19,221 bases of DNA from Methanocalculus sp. MSAO_Arc2 (GCA_003838065.1 QZAC01000159.1:1-19221), one strand, 5' to 3'; positions 1 to 6,897 are shown, numbered from the stretch's first letter. The notes: generated from the sequence alone by a model not told the origin. Translations and numbers: made by a program.

Positions 1-83
1 ACGATATTCATCGCCCCGGCAGCCGGCACTCCGGCAAACAATAGGACGATACAGAGAAAAAGTAGTTTTTTTATTGTACTCAT
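1..83 (-). CDS. Secreted protein, N-terminus only (probable metal ABC transporter substrate-binding protein)
   Basis: Partial gene that runs off the left edge. An ATG at 83 opens 27 complete codons with no stop. The translation starts MSTIKKLLFLCIVLLFAG and continues VPAAGAMNIV: a positive n-region, a hydrophobic core and small residues (Ala-Gly-Ala), which is a classic Sec signal peptide. It lies 47 bases downstream of the permease on the same strand, in the position where ABC-3 type Zn/Mn/Fe uptake operons often encode the extracytoplasmic binding protein (ZnuA/TroA family). The signal peptide is seen. The binding-protein identity is inferred from context alone, because no mature domain is inside the window. 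Confidence 0.6.
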   Translation of the reverse strand, partial: MSTIKKLLFLCIVLLFAGVPAAGAMNI

Positions 84-130
84 ATGTATCATTGAGTTAT
101 GGTATGTTACGGATATTAATATATGATCAT

Positions 131-967
131 TTATTCTGAAGCAACTCCTTTTGGCAGTCTCCGTTTTGGAGATATGATGACGGCGATGACGAAGAGGGCG
201 CTAAATGAGACTGCGATCAGTGGAGCTACAGGAAGGGATTGGGTGAGCCCGATCCATGCTCCTGCTACACTCACCGTTGTGGCGACTGCTGGTGCGAGGA
301 TGAAGAGCCCCCTGACGGAGTGGCAGAACTGGTAGGCAATAGCTGCTGGCGTAACAAGCCAGACATAGAGAAGGAGTCCGCCGATGATATGAATCGAGAG
401 TGCAACCGTGATGGCGATCATAAAGAGGATTGCATAGAGGATCGGCCGCACCCTGATACCTGAAGCCAGGGCGATCTTTCTGTTGAATATAACGGCTGTT
501 ATCTCCTTGAAGAAAACAATGACAAAGAGCACTGCCAACATCGATACAACGGCGAGGGCATAAATATCGGATCTATAGAGTGAGATGACGTTCCCAAAGA
601 GGAGTGCGCTGGTATTGATGCCTGTCTGATGGTACTGCATGTACGCGATAAAGAAGATTGCAACAGCCATCGTCATCCCAAAGAGTATGCCCAGGATGGT
701 ATCGGTTGGCATCCTTGCCTTGTCAGAGAGCGGGCCGAGGAGGAGTGCCAGTGTCAGGCTTGCGAGAATCGCAGCGAGGGTTCCATCGACTCCAAAGAAG
801 AGCCCGGCAGCGGCACCGGCGAACGCTGCATGCGCCATCGTAAAGCCGATTGACGAGATGTTCATCTGGGTGATGATCACCCCGAGGATACTGCATGCAA
901 TCGAGGCAAAGAGCATCGCTTCGACGGCACGGCAGATGATATTGTTTGCAATAAAAAAATCAAGCAT
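131..967 (-). CDS. Metal ABC transporter permease (ABC-3/ZnuB-like family)
   Basis: Integral membrane subunit of an ABC importer for a divalent metal, probably Zn, Mn or Fe; the metal cannot be read from the sequence. The protein is almost entirely hydrophobic helices. It has the early signature of the family, a GFTMAHAAFAG segment resembling the conserved D/M-x-x-AHA-x-FAG stretch of ZnuB/MntB proteins, and a late GGLLLYVWLVTPAA segment. The ORF is open back to an ATG at 1048, but that start would overlap the ATPase gene by 89 bases and add a charged 27-residue leader. The ATG at 967 overlaps the ATPase stop by 8 bases and gives 278 residues, the usual family length, so I chose it. A cytoplasmic-membrane location is expected. 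It shares an operon with the ATPase upstream and the signal-peptide protein downstream. Confidence 0.88.
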   Translation of the reverse strand: MLDFFIANNIICRAVEAMLFASIACSILGVIITQMNISSIGFTMAHAAFAGAAAGLFFGVDGTLAAILASLTLALLLGPLSDKARMPTDTILGILFGMTMAVAIFFIAYMQYHQTGINTSALLFGNVISLYRSDIYALAVVSMLAVLFVIVFFKEITAVIFNRKIALASGIRVRPILYAILFMIAITVALSIHIIGGLLLYVWLVTPAAIAYQFCHSVRGLFILAPAVATTVSVAGAWIGLTQSLPVAPLIAVSFSALFVIAVIISPKRRLPKGVASE

Positions 968-1703
968 TCGATCGACCCGAGAGGCCACGAACCTGCCTTT
1001 CGACCTCTGATGCCGAATGGGTGTTGTTATAGGTGATGGCTCCGTCATTCATCACAATCACGCGGATCGATCCGTTCTCCGGCAGTGCGTCGAATGCATG
1101 GGAGACCATCACAATCGTACATCCCCGCCTGGTGAGATCGGCCAGGATCCCGCAGATGAAGTCCCTTGTAGCGAGATCCAGGTTGGAGAACGGTTCATCC
1201 AGGAGGAGGATATCCGGTTGCTTGGCAAGGCTCTGGGCGATGAGCACCTTCTGCTGCTGCCCACCTGAGAGCTTTCCGATCGGCCGGTCAGCGAGATCCC
1301 GTATACCGAGCAGATCCATCGCCTCTTCAGCTATCCGCCTGTCCTCTTCGCCCGGCCTTCTCCCATAACCAAGAAGTCCAAATCTCCCCATCATCACCAC
1401 ATCAGAGACGATGAAGGGTGCCAGGGGATCGAAACTGAAGTTCTGAATGACGTATCCGACCTGCTTACGAACGCTATTGCCATCCTTTGCAACATCGATT
1501 CCGCCTGTGACGACCTGCCCGTGGACGATCGGGAGCAGGCCATTGATCGTCTCAAGCAGTGTCGTCTTCCCCGCCCCGTTCGGCCCGCCGACAATGACAA
1601 ACTCGCCCGGATTGATAGTGCAGGTGATCCCCTTAATCACCGGAAGTGCCGATCCCTCGTATGCCGTCTGGACTCCAGAAAGCTGAATCATCCCCTTCGT
1701 CAT
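960..1703 (-). CDS. Metal ABC transporter ATP-binding protein
   Basis: ATP-hydrolysing subunit that would power the adjacent permease. All nucleotide-binding motifs are visible in the 247 residues: Walker A GGPNGAGKTT (39-48), Q-loop Gln87, signature LSGGQ (145-149), Walker B ILLLDE (165-170) followed by PFSNLD, and an H-loop His in MVSHAFD. Length and order fit the ZnuC/MntA type of short ABC ATPase. Fifteen bases separate it from the FmdE-domain gene upstream, and it overlaps the permease downstream, so the set is probably cotranscribed. The metal is unspecified. Family assignment is secure and the substrate is not. Confidence 0.92.
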   Translation of the reverse strand: MTKGMIQLSGVQTAYEGSALPVIKGITCTINPGEFVIVGGPNGAGKTTLLETINGLLPIVHGQVVTGGIDVAKDGNSVRKQVGYVIQNFSFDPLAPFIVSDVVMMGRFGLLGYGRRPGEEDRRIAEEAMDLLGIRDLADRPIGKLSGGQQQKVLIAQSLAKQPDILLLDEPFSNLDLATRDFICGILADLTRRGCTIVMVSHAFDALPENGSIRVIVMNDGAITYNNTHSASEVERQVRGLSGRSNA

Positions 1704-1718
1704 CTGACACTTCCGCCA

Positions 1719-2180
1719 TCATACTCTGTTATCATTTGTCTGGATGCTGAAGAGGTCAGCGTCATCATAGCCAAACATCGCCTCAGCGAGCGCCTCGACC
1801 CTCGCTTCATACTCCTGCCCGTTTCCAACTGATCCTTCTGGTATGACAAATGGGTGAGGTACTATCCTGAGTGTCTGCCCCTCGTGTTCAAACTCGACAG
1901 CGATCTCCTCAGACGTGACGATCCCGATATTTTGTTTCCCCAGTGTACAGCCGCTTCCAAGCTGTATGCCATCTGCAAGGCAGGATTGCGGTGGTGTTCC
2001 CGAGCAATATACCTTTGCTGTAAGTTCAAAAGGGTTATCGCAGAAATGGTCGCGTGCGTAGATCCCAATCCTGTACCCAATAACGATAAAAGGCCCGAGA
2101 TGACCATGGAATGCTGCGAGGTCCTCTAATGAGACGTCCTGCCTGAGGTGCATGTACCGGCAGCCGTGATGGTGTTGCAT
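1719..2180 (-). CDS. FmdE-domain protein at the head of the metal ABC operon
   Basis: A 153-residue protein with the hallmarks of the FmdE/FwdE family (formylmethanofuran dehydrogenase subunit E region): FHGHLGPF (24-31), GYRIG (35-39), and Cys59, Cys67 and Cys78 in the C-x-GTPPQSC-LADGIQ-x(4)-GCTLGK core. It ends soon after this domain, and I see no C-terminal CxxC zinc ribbon of the kind found in longer family members. It is therefore a stand-alone core domain, probably not the dehydrogenase subunit itself. The N-terminus is His-rich (MQHHHGCRYMH). It is first in the operon, 15 bases before the ATPase. I infer a role in binding or handling the imported metal; the family's exact biochemistry is unsettled. 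No Shine-Dalgarno sequence precedes the ATG, but a TATA-like box lies 25 bases upstream, consistent with a leaderless mRNA. A downstream Met at codon 10 is an alternative start. Confidence 0.85.
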   Translation of the reverse strand: MQHHHGCRYMHLRQDVSLEDLAAFHGHLGPFIVIGYRIGIYARDHFCDNPFELTAKVYCSGTPPQSCLADGIQLGSGCTLGKQNIGIVTSEEIAVEFEHEGQTLRIVPHPFVIPEGSVGNGQEYEARVEALAEAMFGYDDADLFSIQTNDNRV

Positions 2181-2201
2181 GGAGTAGTATCTGGTTTCAT
2201 C

Positions 2202-2209
2202 ATATTAAA
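2202..2209 (-). promoter_or_regulatory. Putative TATA box of the FmdE-metal ABC operon
   Basis: Read on the minus strand this is TTTAATAT, centred about 25 bases upstream of the ATG at 2180. That is the archaeal TATA-to-start distance, so transcription would begin at or next to the ATG (leaderless). This agrees with the lack of a ribosome binding site. Prediction by spacing and composition only. Confidence 0.4.
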
Positions 2210-2549
2210 TTGTGGTTTGTTGTGATTTTGGTACGTAGATATAGGAAATGGATTACACATATTATAATAAAATCCATAATAATGTAAAATAAGTTCTGAA
2301 GATGTAATCGGGGGTCGGATACTGGGTCAGTATGCACAAATGCCAGGAATTCAACTCCAGTTTGGCGTAACAGGTCAGCAAATCCTTCCCAGAAATCACC
2401 TTGAGTCACTCCATACTCCACTTTTCAGAAAATTATTGTGGAGACAAATAACTGCTGTTTGAGGAACCTCGTAGCAATAGATGAAGGGATAAGTATGAAC
2501 ATATGCATATTTTTATTTTTATCGGATGGATTAACAGAATAGGATTAAT
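2210..2549. other. Gene-free AT-rich spacer with one inverted repeat
   Basis: About 340 bases between the metal operon and the broken hicA. I see no convincing gene. A 73-codon minus-strand frame (GTG 2421 to 2200) begins plausibly (WEGFADLLRQ) but turns into low-complexity AT-rich sequence over the promoter of the next operon. At most it is a gene remnant. The stretch contains an inverted repeat, ATGGATT (2248-2254) and AATCCAT (2271-2277), separated by 16 bases and 40-70 bases upstream of the metal operon's TATA-like box. That is a possible operator, but chance is quite possible in AT-rich DNA. Confidence 0.35.
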
Positions 2550-2768
2550 GTGGGTGACTTACGAGGAATTCGTGGATCTGATGCAGTACAGGCGTTTATA
2601 CGAGCAGAAGGTGTGATGCGGCAGGGATAAGGTGATCATGTCAACATCAAAATACCAAATGGCCAGTTAATCACCATTTCATGGTTAAAAGAGATCAAAA
2701 TCAGGCTGTTGAAAGCACCTTTAAGAAAAGCGGGCATCACTGAGGAAGAGTTTAGGGAATTATTATAA
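2550..2768 (+). pseudogene. hicA: HicA toxin gene interrupted by an in-frame TAA
   Basis: Read from GTG 2550, the frame gives a recognisable HicA-like protein: GDLRGIRGSDAVQAFIRAEG, then VMRQG, then a TAA at 2628-2630 (codon 27), then GDHVNIKIPNGQLITISW, LKEIKIRLLKAPLRKAG and ITEEEFRELL before the true stop at 2766-2768. The parts match the small double-stranded-RNA-binding-like mRNA interferase fold: an N-terminal helix, an RQ-x-GDH strand, a PNG turn, the LL..A..KAG helix and an EEF ending. The catalytic His of HicA is expected in the GDH motif, just after the stop, so the 26-residue product should be inactive. The stop sits where a Lys is common, and one substitution (AAA to TAA) would explain it. 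An AGGA motif precedes the GTG. hicB follows within 13 bases, the normal hicAB arrangement. Confidence 0.75.
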
Positions 2769-2780
2769 AGAGTGTTTAGA

Positions 2781-3008
2781 ATGGAATTTACCGTTATCAT
2801 TCACAGTGCTGAGGATGGAGGGTTCTGGGCAGAAGAGCCAACACAACCCGGGTGCTTCTCACAGGGTGAAACCTTTGAAGAGACTATGGAGAATATTCGT
2901 GAAGCAATCGAACTTCATCTGGAGGGGTTACGCGAGGATGGATCTGAGCTTCCCGGTGAGAATCACCTAATCATTGGAAGAATTTGTATTGGTGAGGCTA
3001 CAGGGTAA
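2781..3008 (+). CDS. hicB: HicB-family antitoxin
   Basis: A 75-residue HicB/UPF0150-type protein: MEFTVIIHSAEDGGFWAEEP, then PGCFSQGETFEETMENIREA, then IELHLEGL. This is the partial RNase H-like fold of HicB proteins (EDGGFWAE-x-PxxPGCFSQGET-x-EE), which neutralise the HicA mRNA interferase. It ends without a separate DNA-binding domain, as in short archaeal HicBs. The frame is open from a GTG at 2772, but the ATG at 2781 starts exactly at the conserved first strand and is preferred. Its partner hicA immediately upstream carries a stop codon, so this may be an orphan antitoxin able to act only on HicA proteins encoded elsewhere. Confidence 0.85.
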   Translation: MEFTVIIHSAEDGGFWAEEPTQPGCFSQGETFEETMENIREAIELHLEGLREDGSELPGENHLIIGRICIGEATG

Positions 3009-3095
3009 CAGAAAAAAACAGGAAAAATTGACATTATTGGGATGAATAATGAACCTTTTGAAAAGAAGTATGAAACATCCTCAGGATGAATGTAC

Positions 3096-3167
3096 GCCGC
3101 CAACAGGACTCGAACCTGTGACATGCTGGTTAACAGCCAGCCACTCTACCAACTGAGTTATGGCGGC
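3096..3167 (-). tRNA. tRNA-Asn (anticodon GTT)
   Basis: On the minus strand a full 72-base cloverleaf folds with no mismatch in the acceptor stem: acceptor GCCGCCA with TGGCGGC, D arm ACTC with GAGT, anticodon stem GCTGG with CCAGC around the loop CTGTTAA, and T arm ACAGG TTCGAGT CCTGT. The anticodon GTT (3132-3134 on the complementary strand) reads AAC/AAU, giving asparagine. CCA is not encoded and there is no intron. Confidence 0.97.
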
Positions 3168-3174
3168 ACATACT

Positions 3175-3188
3175 GCAAGTGAACTTGC
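3175..3188. repeat. Perfect short inverted repeat just upstream of tRNA-Asn
   Basis: GCAAGT and ACTTGC flank a 2-base centre. The repeat ends 8 bases before the mature 5' end of the tRNA, inside its presumed leader. It could form a small hairpin in the precursor or be a protein site in the promoter. Function unknown. Confidence 0.4.
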
Positions 3189-3226
3189 CTTACAAAGTTG
3201 CCTGATTATGTTGAAGCTGTAGGAAC

Positions 3227-3526
3227 TTAAAGATTGTTCATCTGCCCCTCTCTCATCTCCTGAAGCGCCCGGATACATGCGTCAAGTTCGTCAGGTACGC
3301 CACTGAGCATCTCCCGCATCTCCGGGGTTGCATAGGCCCCGAGAGGGGAAGCGCGGATGTATCCCATCTGCTCAAGGATGCGGAGCGAATACCGGATTCG
3401 GTGCTGGGGCTGGCCAAGCACCTCTGAGAGTTTGATGATCCCAATTGGTTCATGCTCGAGAACAGCACGAGCAACAAGCAGGTGGCGCTTGATTAATTCT
3501 ATCTCATCACGAATCTTCTCAAGCAT
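3227..3526 (-). CDS. Small winged-helix predicted transcriptional regulator
   Basis: A 99-residue basic protein. After an N-terminal helix (MLEKIRDEIELIKRHL) comes a helix-turn-helix pattern: EPIGIIKLSEVLGQPQHRIR (helix 2, turn and start of the recognition helix, about 26-45), then YSLRILEQMGYI leading into a wing (RASPLGAYAT), then a closing helix. The architecture fits archaeal single-domain winged-helix repressors or activators. No ligand-binding domain is present and I cannot name a specific family or target. It lies 64 bases downstream of a membrane-protein gene on the same strand. That gap contains the AT-rich stretch TTATAATTATTATT (minus strand), so it may also have its own promoter. 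Confidence 0.65.
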   Translation of the reverse strand: MLEKIRDEIELIKRHLLVARAVLEHEPIGIIKLSEVLGQPQHRIRYSLRILEQMGYIRASPLGAYATPEMREMLSGVPDELDACIRALQEMREGQMNNL

Positions 3527-3590
3527 TTTCGGATCCCTGCCGATACATCATAATAATAATTATAATAAGTATAATCCTCCTCTCTTCCCT

Positions 3591-3986
3591 CTACACTTTC
3601 TTCTCATCGAAATTTACCTCATCCTCTTCATCAAAATCTGCCTCATCCTCTTCATCATAATCTGCCTCATCCTCTTCATCGGGATCGTGTTCGTCTTTTC
3701 CTCTATACCTCCTATTATTCTTGTTTCTGTGTTCAATCTCTGCCAACATCTCCTTACCATGAATCTCAAGCCATTTCTTCGTGGCAGTATACTTTTTCCA
3801 GGTTACAACTCCAAGGATCACCGCACCTATGGCAAGGAGTATGACGAGCGGAATCCTGTAGGCTATCTCCTGTGGGATGAAGATGAAGGTTATGATGGAT
3901 CCTGCCAGAAAGAGGACGAAGAGATTGAGAAGGATGGCAGTTTTTATGAATTTTCCCTTGAATACTTCGCGTGCAGACTTTTCCAT
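3591..3986 (-). CDS. Two-helix membrane protein with acidic repeat tail
   Basis: A 131-residue protein of unknown function. A short basic amphipathic N-terminus precedes two predicted transmembrane helices (about 17-37 and 45-63), joined by a short PQEIAYRI loop. A basic stretch follows (to about 97), then a strongly acidic tail (99-131) of near-identical eight-residue units: DEEDEADY, DEEDEADF, DEEDEVNF. The tail is encoded by a 24-base tandem repeat. With this layout both termini should face the same side. The basic patch next to the membrane suggests a cytoplasmic tail, by the positive-inside rule. A TATA-like stretch read as CATATAATTAA on the minus strand lies about 20-30 bases upstream of the ATG. 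The membrane topology is an inference, and I recognise no family. Confidence 0.6.
   Translation of the reverse strand: MEKSAREVFKGKFIKTAILLNLFVLFLAGSIITFIFIPQEIAYRIPLVILLAIGAVILGVVTWKKYTATKKWLEIHGKEMLAEIEHRNKNNRRYRGKDEHDPDEEDEADYDEEDEADFDEEDEVNFDEKKV
3617..3680. repeat. 24-base tandem repeat encoding the acidic tail
   Basis: Units start at 3617, 3641 and 3665. The first two are identical over the 16-base core CCTCATCCTCTTCATC plus an eight-base spacer differing at one position, and the third is partial. A diverged partial copy lies at about 3601-3616. The period is a multiple of three and the frame is kept, so copy-number change would lengthen or shorten the tail by eight residues at a time. 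Confidence 0.8.
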
Positions 3987-4189
3987 ATACAGTTATATGC
4001 ACACCTGTTAATTATATGCCCTGCCGGATCATAGCGTGACATTTACCAGGATCTGTGATCTGGTTTGCATCAGATATGAAAGACCTGTTTGTATGTATCC
4101 CGGATCAATCTCGAAGGTGGCCAGATTTTCCTGAGAAAGCCAGCAACTACAATGTCGGTTGTTCAAAAGATTGATGTAATGAGAGTTGA

Positions 4190-4833
4190 AAGTCCCTGAT
4201 AATATATATTCGAGCCTTTGTATGCCTGACAATAGCCCCCATCCTCATTATATATGCTTTTGGAAGCACTTCCGGATATCTTGTTGACAGTGACCATGAA
4301 GAACGCTGGAATAATGCTTCTTCCGGAGTTGCGATCCACCGGATTGGAGTTAACGATTATTTTCTTCTCTATACAATTGGAATTAACCTGTGGAACGTTG
4401 AACTGGATTCAGATTCGTCCAACATACGCCATCTCAGAACACATAATTCGAGGGAAGAGGTGTTTCTTGATGATATCTTTGAAAAGCACCAGATACTTAA
4501 TGTTTCGGCTGCAGCATTTACGGATTATTACCGGGAGCTCGAAGGCAACCAGAGAGTATGGAGGAACCAAACTGTCTGGGAACATCGAATTTATGATGAA
4601 GAGATGTGGAATATACAGAGCGCGCTGAAAGGTCGCCTTTCATCTTTGCAACAGTATAATTGTTCTCGCTTACGAAGGAGCAGGAACGACTCCAGGGGCT
4701 ATTGTTTATCTTGATGAGTGCAAACGCACTCTCCCGTGATGCTGCAGGTACTGTTGACAGAACGGATGCCGCACGTACGGATGCTGAGTCCCGGTATACT
4801 GACCGTACCTTTCCGAAGGTACATCTTCTTTGA
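4190..4833 (+). pseudogene. Decayed gene for a membrane-anchored, helix-rich extracytoplasmic protein
   Basis: Two adjacent frames read as one protein. The first, open from after a stop at 4187, has no ATG/GTG/TTG until 4460 but encodes a transmembrane segment (RAFVCLTIAPILIIYAFG), then soluble sequence: LVDSDHEERWNNASSG, NDYFLLYTIGINLWNVEL, AAAFTDYYRELEGNQRVW, RLSSLQQYN. Near 4660 sensible coding moves to the next frame: LFSLTKEQERLQGLLFIL, MSANALSRDAAGTVDRTDAA, RYTDRTFPKVHLL, stop at 4831-4833. A one-base deletion near 4660 and loss of the start codon would explain this. The composition (a signal anchor, few Cys, many charged helices) suggests a protein exposed outside the membrane. I recognise no family. 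The alternative is that only one frame is genuinely coding, or that the shift is a sequencing error. Confidence 0.5.
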
Positions 4834-4851
4834 AATGTATAAGTACCGGGA

Positions 4852-5982
4852 ATGGATCCACTTGATGACGTTTTGGACAAGACCGGATCTCGTGCATATG
4901 TTGCATATGGCACATCGACGAATGCAAATGTCCGTTACCTGACCTCCTTTCGGACAAGTGATCCGATCATCTATCTGAAGCGCTATGGCGAGCCGGCCAT
5001 CATGGTTGTCCCTGCAATGGAGGTGATGCGCGCAAGAGGTGAATCATCCTGTACTGTTCTGAGCCGGGCTGATGCAGGTTTTTTTGATATCCTTAAAGAA
5101 GAGCTTGATATTATAAAAGCAACCGCCAGGGTCATCGCTGAAATGGCTGGCGGAGATATTCTTCTTCCGCCTGATTTTCCTATTGGCCTTGCTGAAGAGA
5201 TACGACCTTATAATAAGATTTCGGTTGATAAAGGGGCACTCTCATCAATCCGCGCGGTAAAGTCGATGACTGAGATCCAGATGATCAGAAAGGTGCAGAA
5301 TGCAGCAGAGGAAGCGATGAAGTCAGCGATTGCGATGATTTCGCAATCCAGGCCTTCTGGTGATCATCTGGTGATGCGGGATGGATCCCTGCTCACCTCG
5401 GAGCGTGTCAGGCATGCAATCAACATATCACTTCTCGAAGATGGGTGCAGAGGGGTTGACACTATCGTTGCTTCCGGAGAAGAGACGTCCGAGGTTCACC
5501 TTCGGGGGAGTGGACCCCTTGCGGCCAACTCACCCATTATCATTGATATTTTTCCACAGGATGAGGAGACAGGATATTATGCCGACATGACCAGAACTCT
5601 GGTTCGTGGAGAGCCTGCGCCTCTGATCCGGGAGATGTATTCAATAGTTTCTGATGCCCAGAAGCTGGCCTTCTCGCTGATCAGGGATGGGGCAGATGGG
5701 TCGGCTGTATACCAGGCAATTGTCACGATCTTTTCGGATTCAGGGTATGGGATAGAACCAGATGGTTTTGTCCACAGTCTGGGCCATGGCGTCGGCCTGG
5801 AAGTGCATGAACAACCCACGCTTAATGCCCGTGGTGGTCCGCTTTCGGCAGGCAATGTTATCACCATCGAACCCGGGTTGTATTATTCCGGAATCGGTGG
5901 TGTGCGCATAGAGGATATGGGAGTTGTGACCGGATCGGGCTTTCGGCTGATCAGCCGTTTCCCGGAGGTTTTCTGCCTATGA
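4852..5982 (+). CDS. M24-family metallopeptidase, Xaa-Pro peptidase type
   Basis: A 376-residue two-domain protein: an N-terminal creatinase-like domain (about 1-135, with the typical NANVRYLTSF segment) and a C-terminal pita-bread catalytic domain. All five expected dinuclear-metal ligands are present: Asp232 (IIIDIFP), Asp245 (YYADMTRT), His312 (SLGHGVGLEVHE), Glu340 (ITIEPGLY) and Glu354 (RIEDMG). It should be an active cytoplasmic peptidase removing residues next to proline, like PepQ/PepP. Whether it is an aminopeptidase or a dipeptidase cannot be read from the sequence. The stop overlaps the start of the methionine aminopeptidase gene (ATGA), so the two are likely translationally coupled. 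The start at 4852 matches the family N-terminus, and there is no strong ribosome binding site. Confidence 0.88.
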   Translation: MDPLDDVLDKTGSRAYVAYGTSTNANVRYLTSFRTSDPIIYLKRYGEPAIMVVPAMEVMRARGESSCTVLSRADAGFFDILKEELDIIKATARVIAEMAGGDILLPPDFPIGLAEEIRPYNKISVDKGALSSIRAVKSMTEIQMIRKVQNAAEEAMKSAIAMISQSRPSGDHLVMRDGSLLTSERVRHAINISLLEDGCRGVDTIVASGEETSEVHLRGSGPLAANSPIIIDIFPQDEETGYYADMTRTLVRGEPAPLIREMYSIVSDAQKLAFSLIRDGADGSAVYQAIVTIFSDSGYGIEPDGFVHSLGHGVGLEVHEQPTLNARGGPLSAGNVITIEPGLYYSGIGGVRIEDMGVVTGSGFRLISRFPEVFCL

Positions 5983-6854
5983 ATGATGAGATAATGGACC
6001 AATATAGAGAGGCAGGGCGACTGGCCCGGAAGATTATCAATAAGGCTGCCCAATGGGTCGTCCCTGATGCATCTGTAGCAGATTTGGCTGATGCCATATG
6101 CATGATGGTTGGAGAAGAGGATGCAGGGCTGGCATTTCCTCCAAATATTTCCCTGAATGAAGCAGCAGCACATGATACGGCCGCACCGGGAGATGAGCGC
6201 ATTTTCGAGAAGGGGGATCTTGTCAAACTAGATATCGGTCTTCATCTTGACGGCTATATTGCAGATACTGCTCTCACTATCGATCTTGGCAATCATGCAC
6301 CTCTGGTAGCGGCTTCGCGCGCGGCTCTTGATGCAGCTATATCTCTCGCCAGGCCGGGTACTGCAGCAGGTGAGATTGGTTCAGCTGTTCAGGAGACGAT
6401 CACCGGGCGTGGGTTTAAGCCTGTGGCAAATCTCACAGGCCATGGTCTGGACAGGTACTCGTTACACGCCCCGCCTACAATTCCAAATATCGGATCTGGA
6501 GGAGGTATGATACTGAAAGAAGGTATGGTCATTGCAATCGAGCCTTTTGCATCAACTGGCAATGGACGGGTCAGCGAGGGCAACAGGGTTGAGATTTTTT
6601 CACAAATCACGGTAAAACCAATCCGAATTCCTGCAGGAAGGAAAATTCTTGAAGAGATTAGGGATAGAAGGGGCCTTCCGTTTGCCAGACGATGGCTCAA
6701 AACCGATCGTGCCGATCTGGCCCTTACTGCACTCATCAGGCAGGGTATCATACGTTCTTATCCGGTTCTCCAGGATATGCCCGGGTCGTTTGTATCCCAG
6801 ACTGAAGATACGATCATCATCACCGAGGATGGATGCATCGTCACGACACGGTGA
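5979..6854 (+). CDS. map: Methionine aminopeptidase, type 2 (archaeal)
   Basis: Removes the initiator methionine from nascent proteins. The 291 residues contain the M24 ligands at positions close to those of the Pyrococcus furiosus enzyme: Asp85 (KLDIGLH), Asp96 (IADTALT), His155 (LTGHGLDRY), Glu188 (AIEPFA) and Glu276 (SQTEDTIII). An insertion of helices before the last ligand (about 205-260) marks the type 2 subfamily shared by archaea and eukaryotes. The ATG overlaps the stop of the preceding peptidase gene by four bases. An AAA ATPase gene follows after 43 bases on the same strand. Confidence 0.95.
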   Translation: MNDEIMDQYREAGRLARKIINKAAQWVVPDASVADLADAICMMVGEEDAGLAFPPNISLNEAAAHDTAAPGDERIFEKGDLVKLDIGLHLDGYIADTALTIDLGNHAPLVAASRAALDAAISLARPGTAAGEIGSAVQETITGRGFKPVANLTGHGLDRYSLHAPPTIPNIGSGGGMILKEGMVIAIEPFASTGNGRVSEGNRVEIFSQITVKPIRIPAGRKILEEIRDRRGLPFARRWLKTDRADLALTALIRQGIIRSYPVLQDMPGSFVSQTEDTIIITEDGCIVTTR

Positions 6855-6897
6855 GATACTCTTATTCAGACTAATGACCAATAATAAAGGTTAAGAC

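Noticed and set aside
2200..2421. A 73-codon minus-strand frame starting at GTG 2421
   Set aside because: It has a stop just upstream, no ribosome binding site, and its second half is low-complexity sequence overlapping the promoter of the metal operon. At best a remnant.
2628..2630. Stop-codon recoding (such as pyrrolysine) in hicA
   Set aside because: The codon is TAA, whereas pyrrolysine uses TAG, and no recoding element is visible. A nonsense mutation or read error is simpler.
3617..3680. Possible CRISPR-like direct repeats
   Set aside because: Units are contiguous with no unique spacers, and they lie in frame inside a coding region, so this is a protein repeat.
3357..4034. A 225-codon plus-strand frame rich in Leu/Ile over the membrane-protein gene
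   Set aside because: The hydrophobic repeats are the antisense reading of the acidic GAA/GAT-rich tail. The minus-strand gene has a good start, a promoter-like box and sensible topology, so this is a shadow.
4029..4232. A 67-codon minus-strand frame
   Set aside because: No ribosome binding site and no recognisable domain, and it partly overlaps the better-supported decayed gene on the other strand.
4254..4628. A 124-codon plus-strand frame beginning at 4254
   Set aside because: Its composition looks random compared with the adjacent frame, which encodes a transmembrane anchor and coherent helices.
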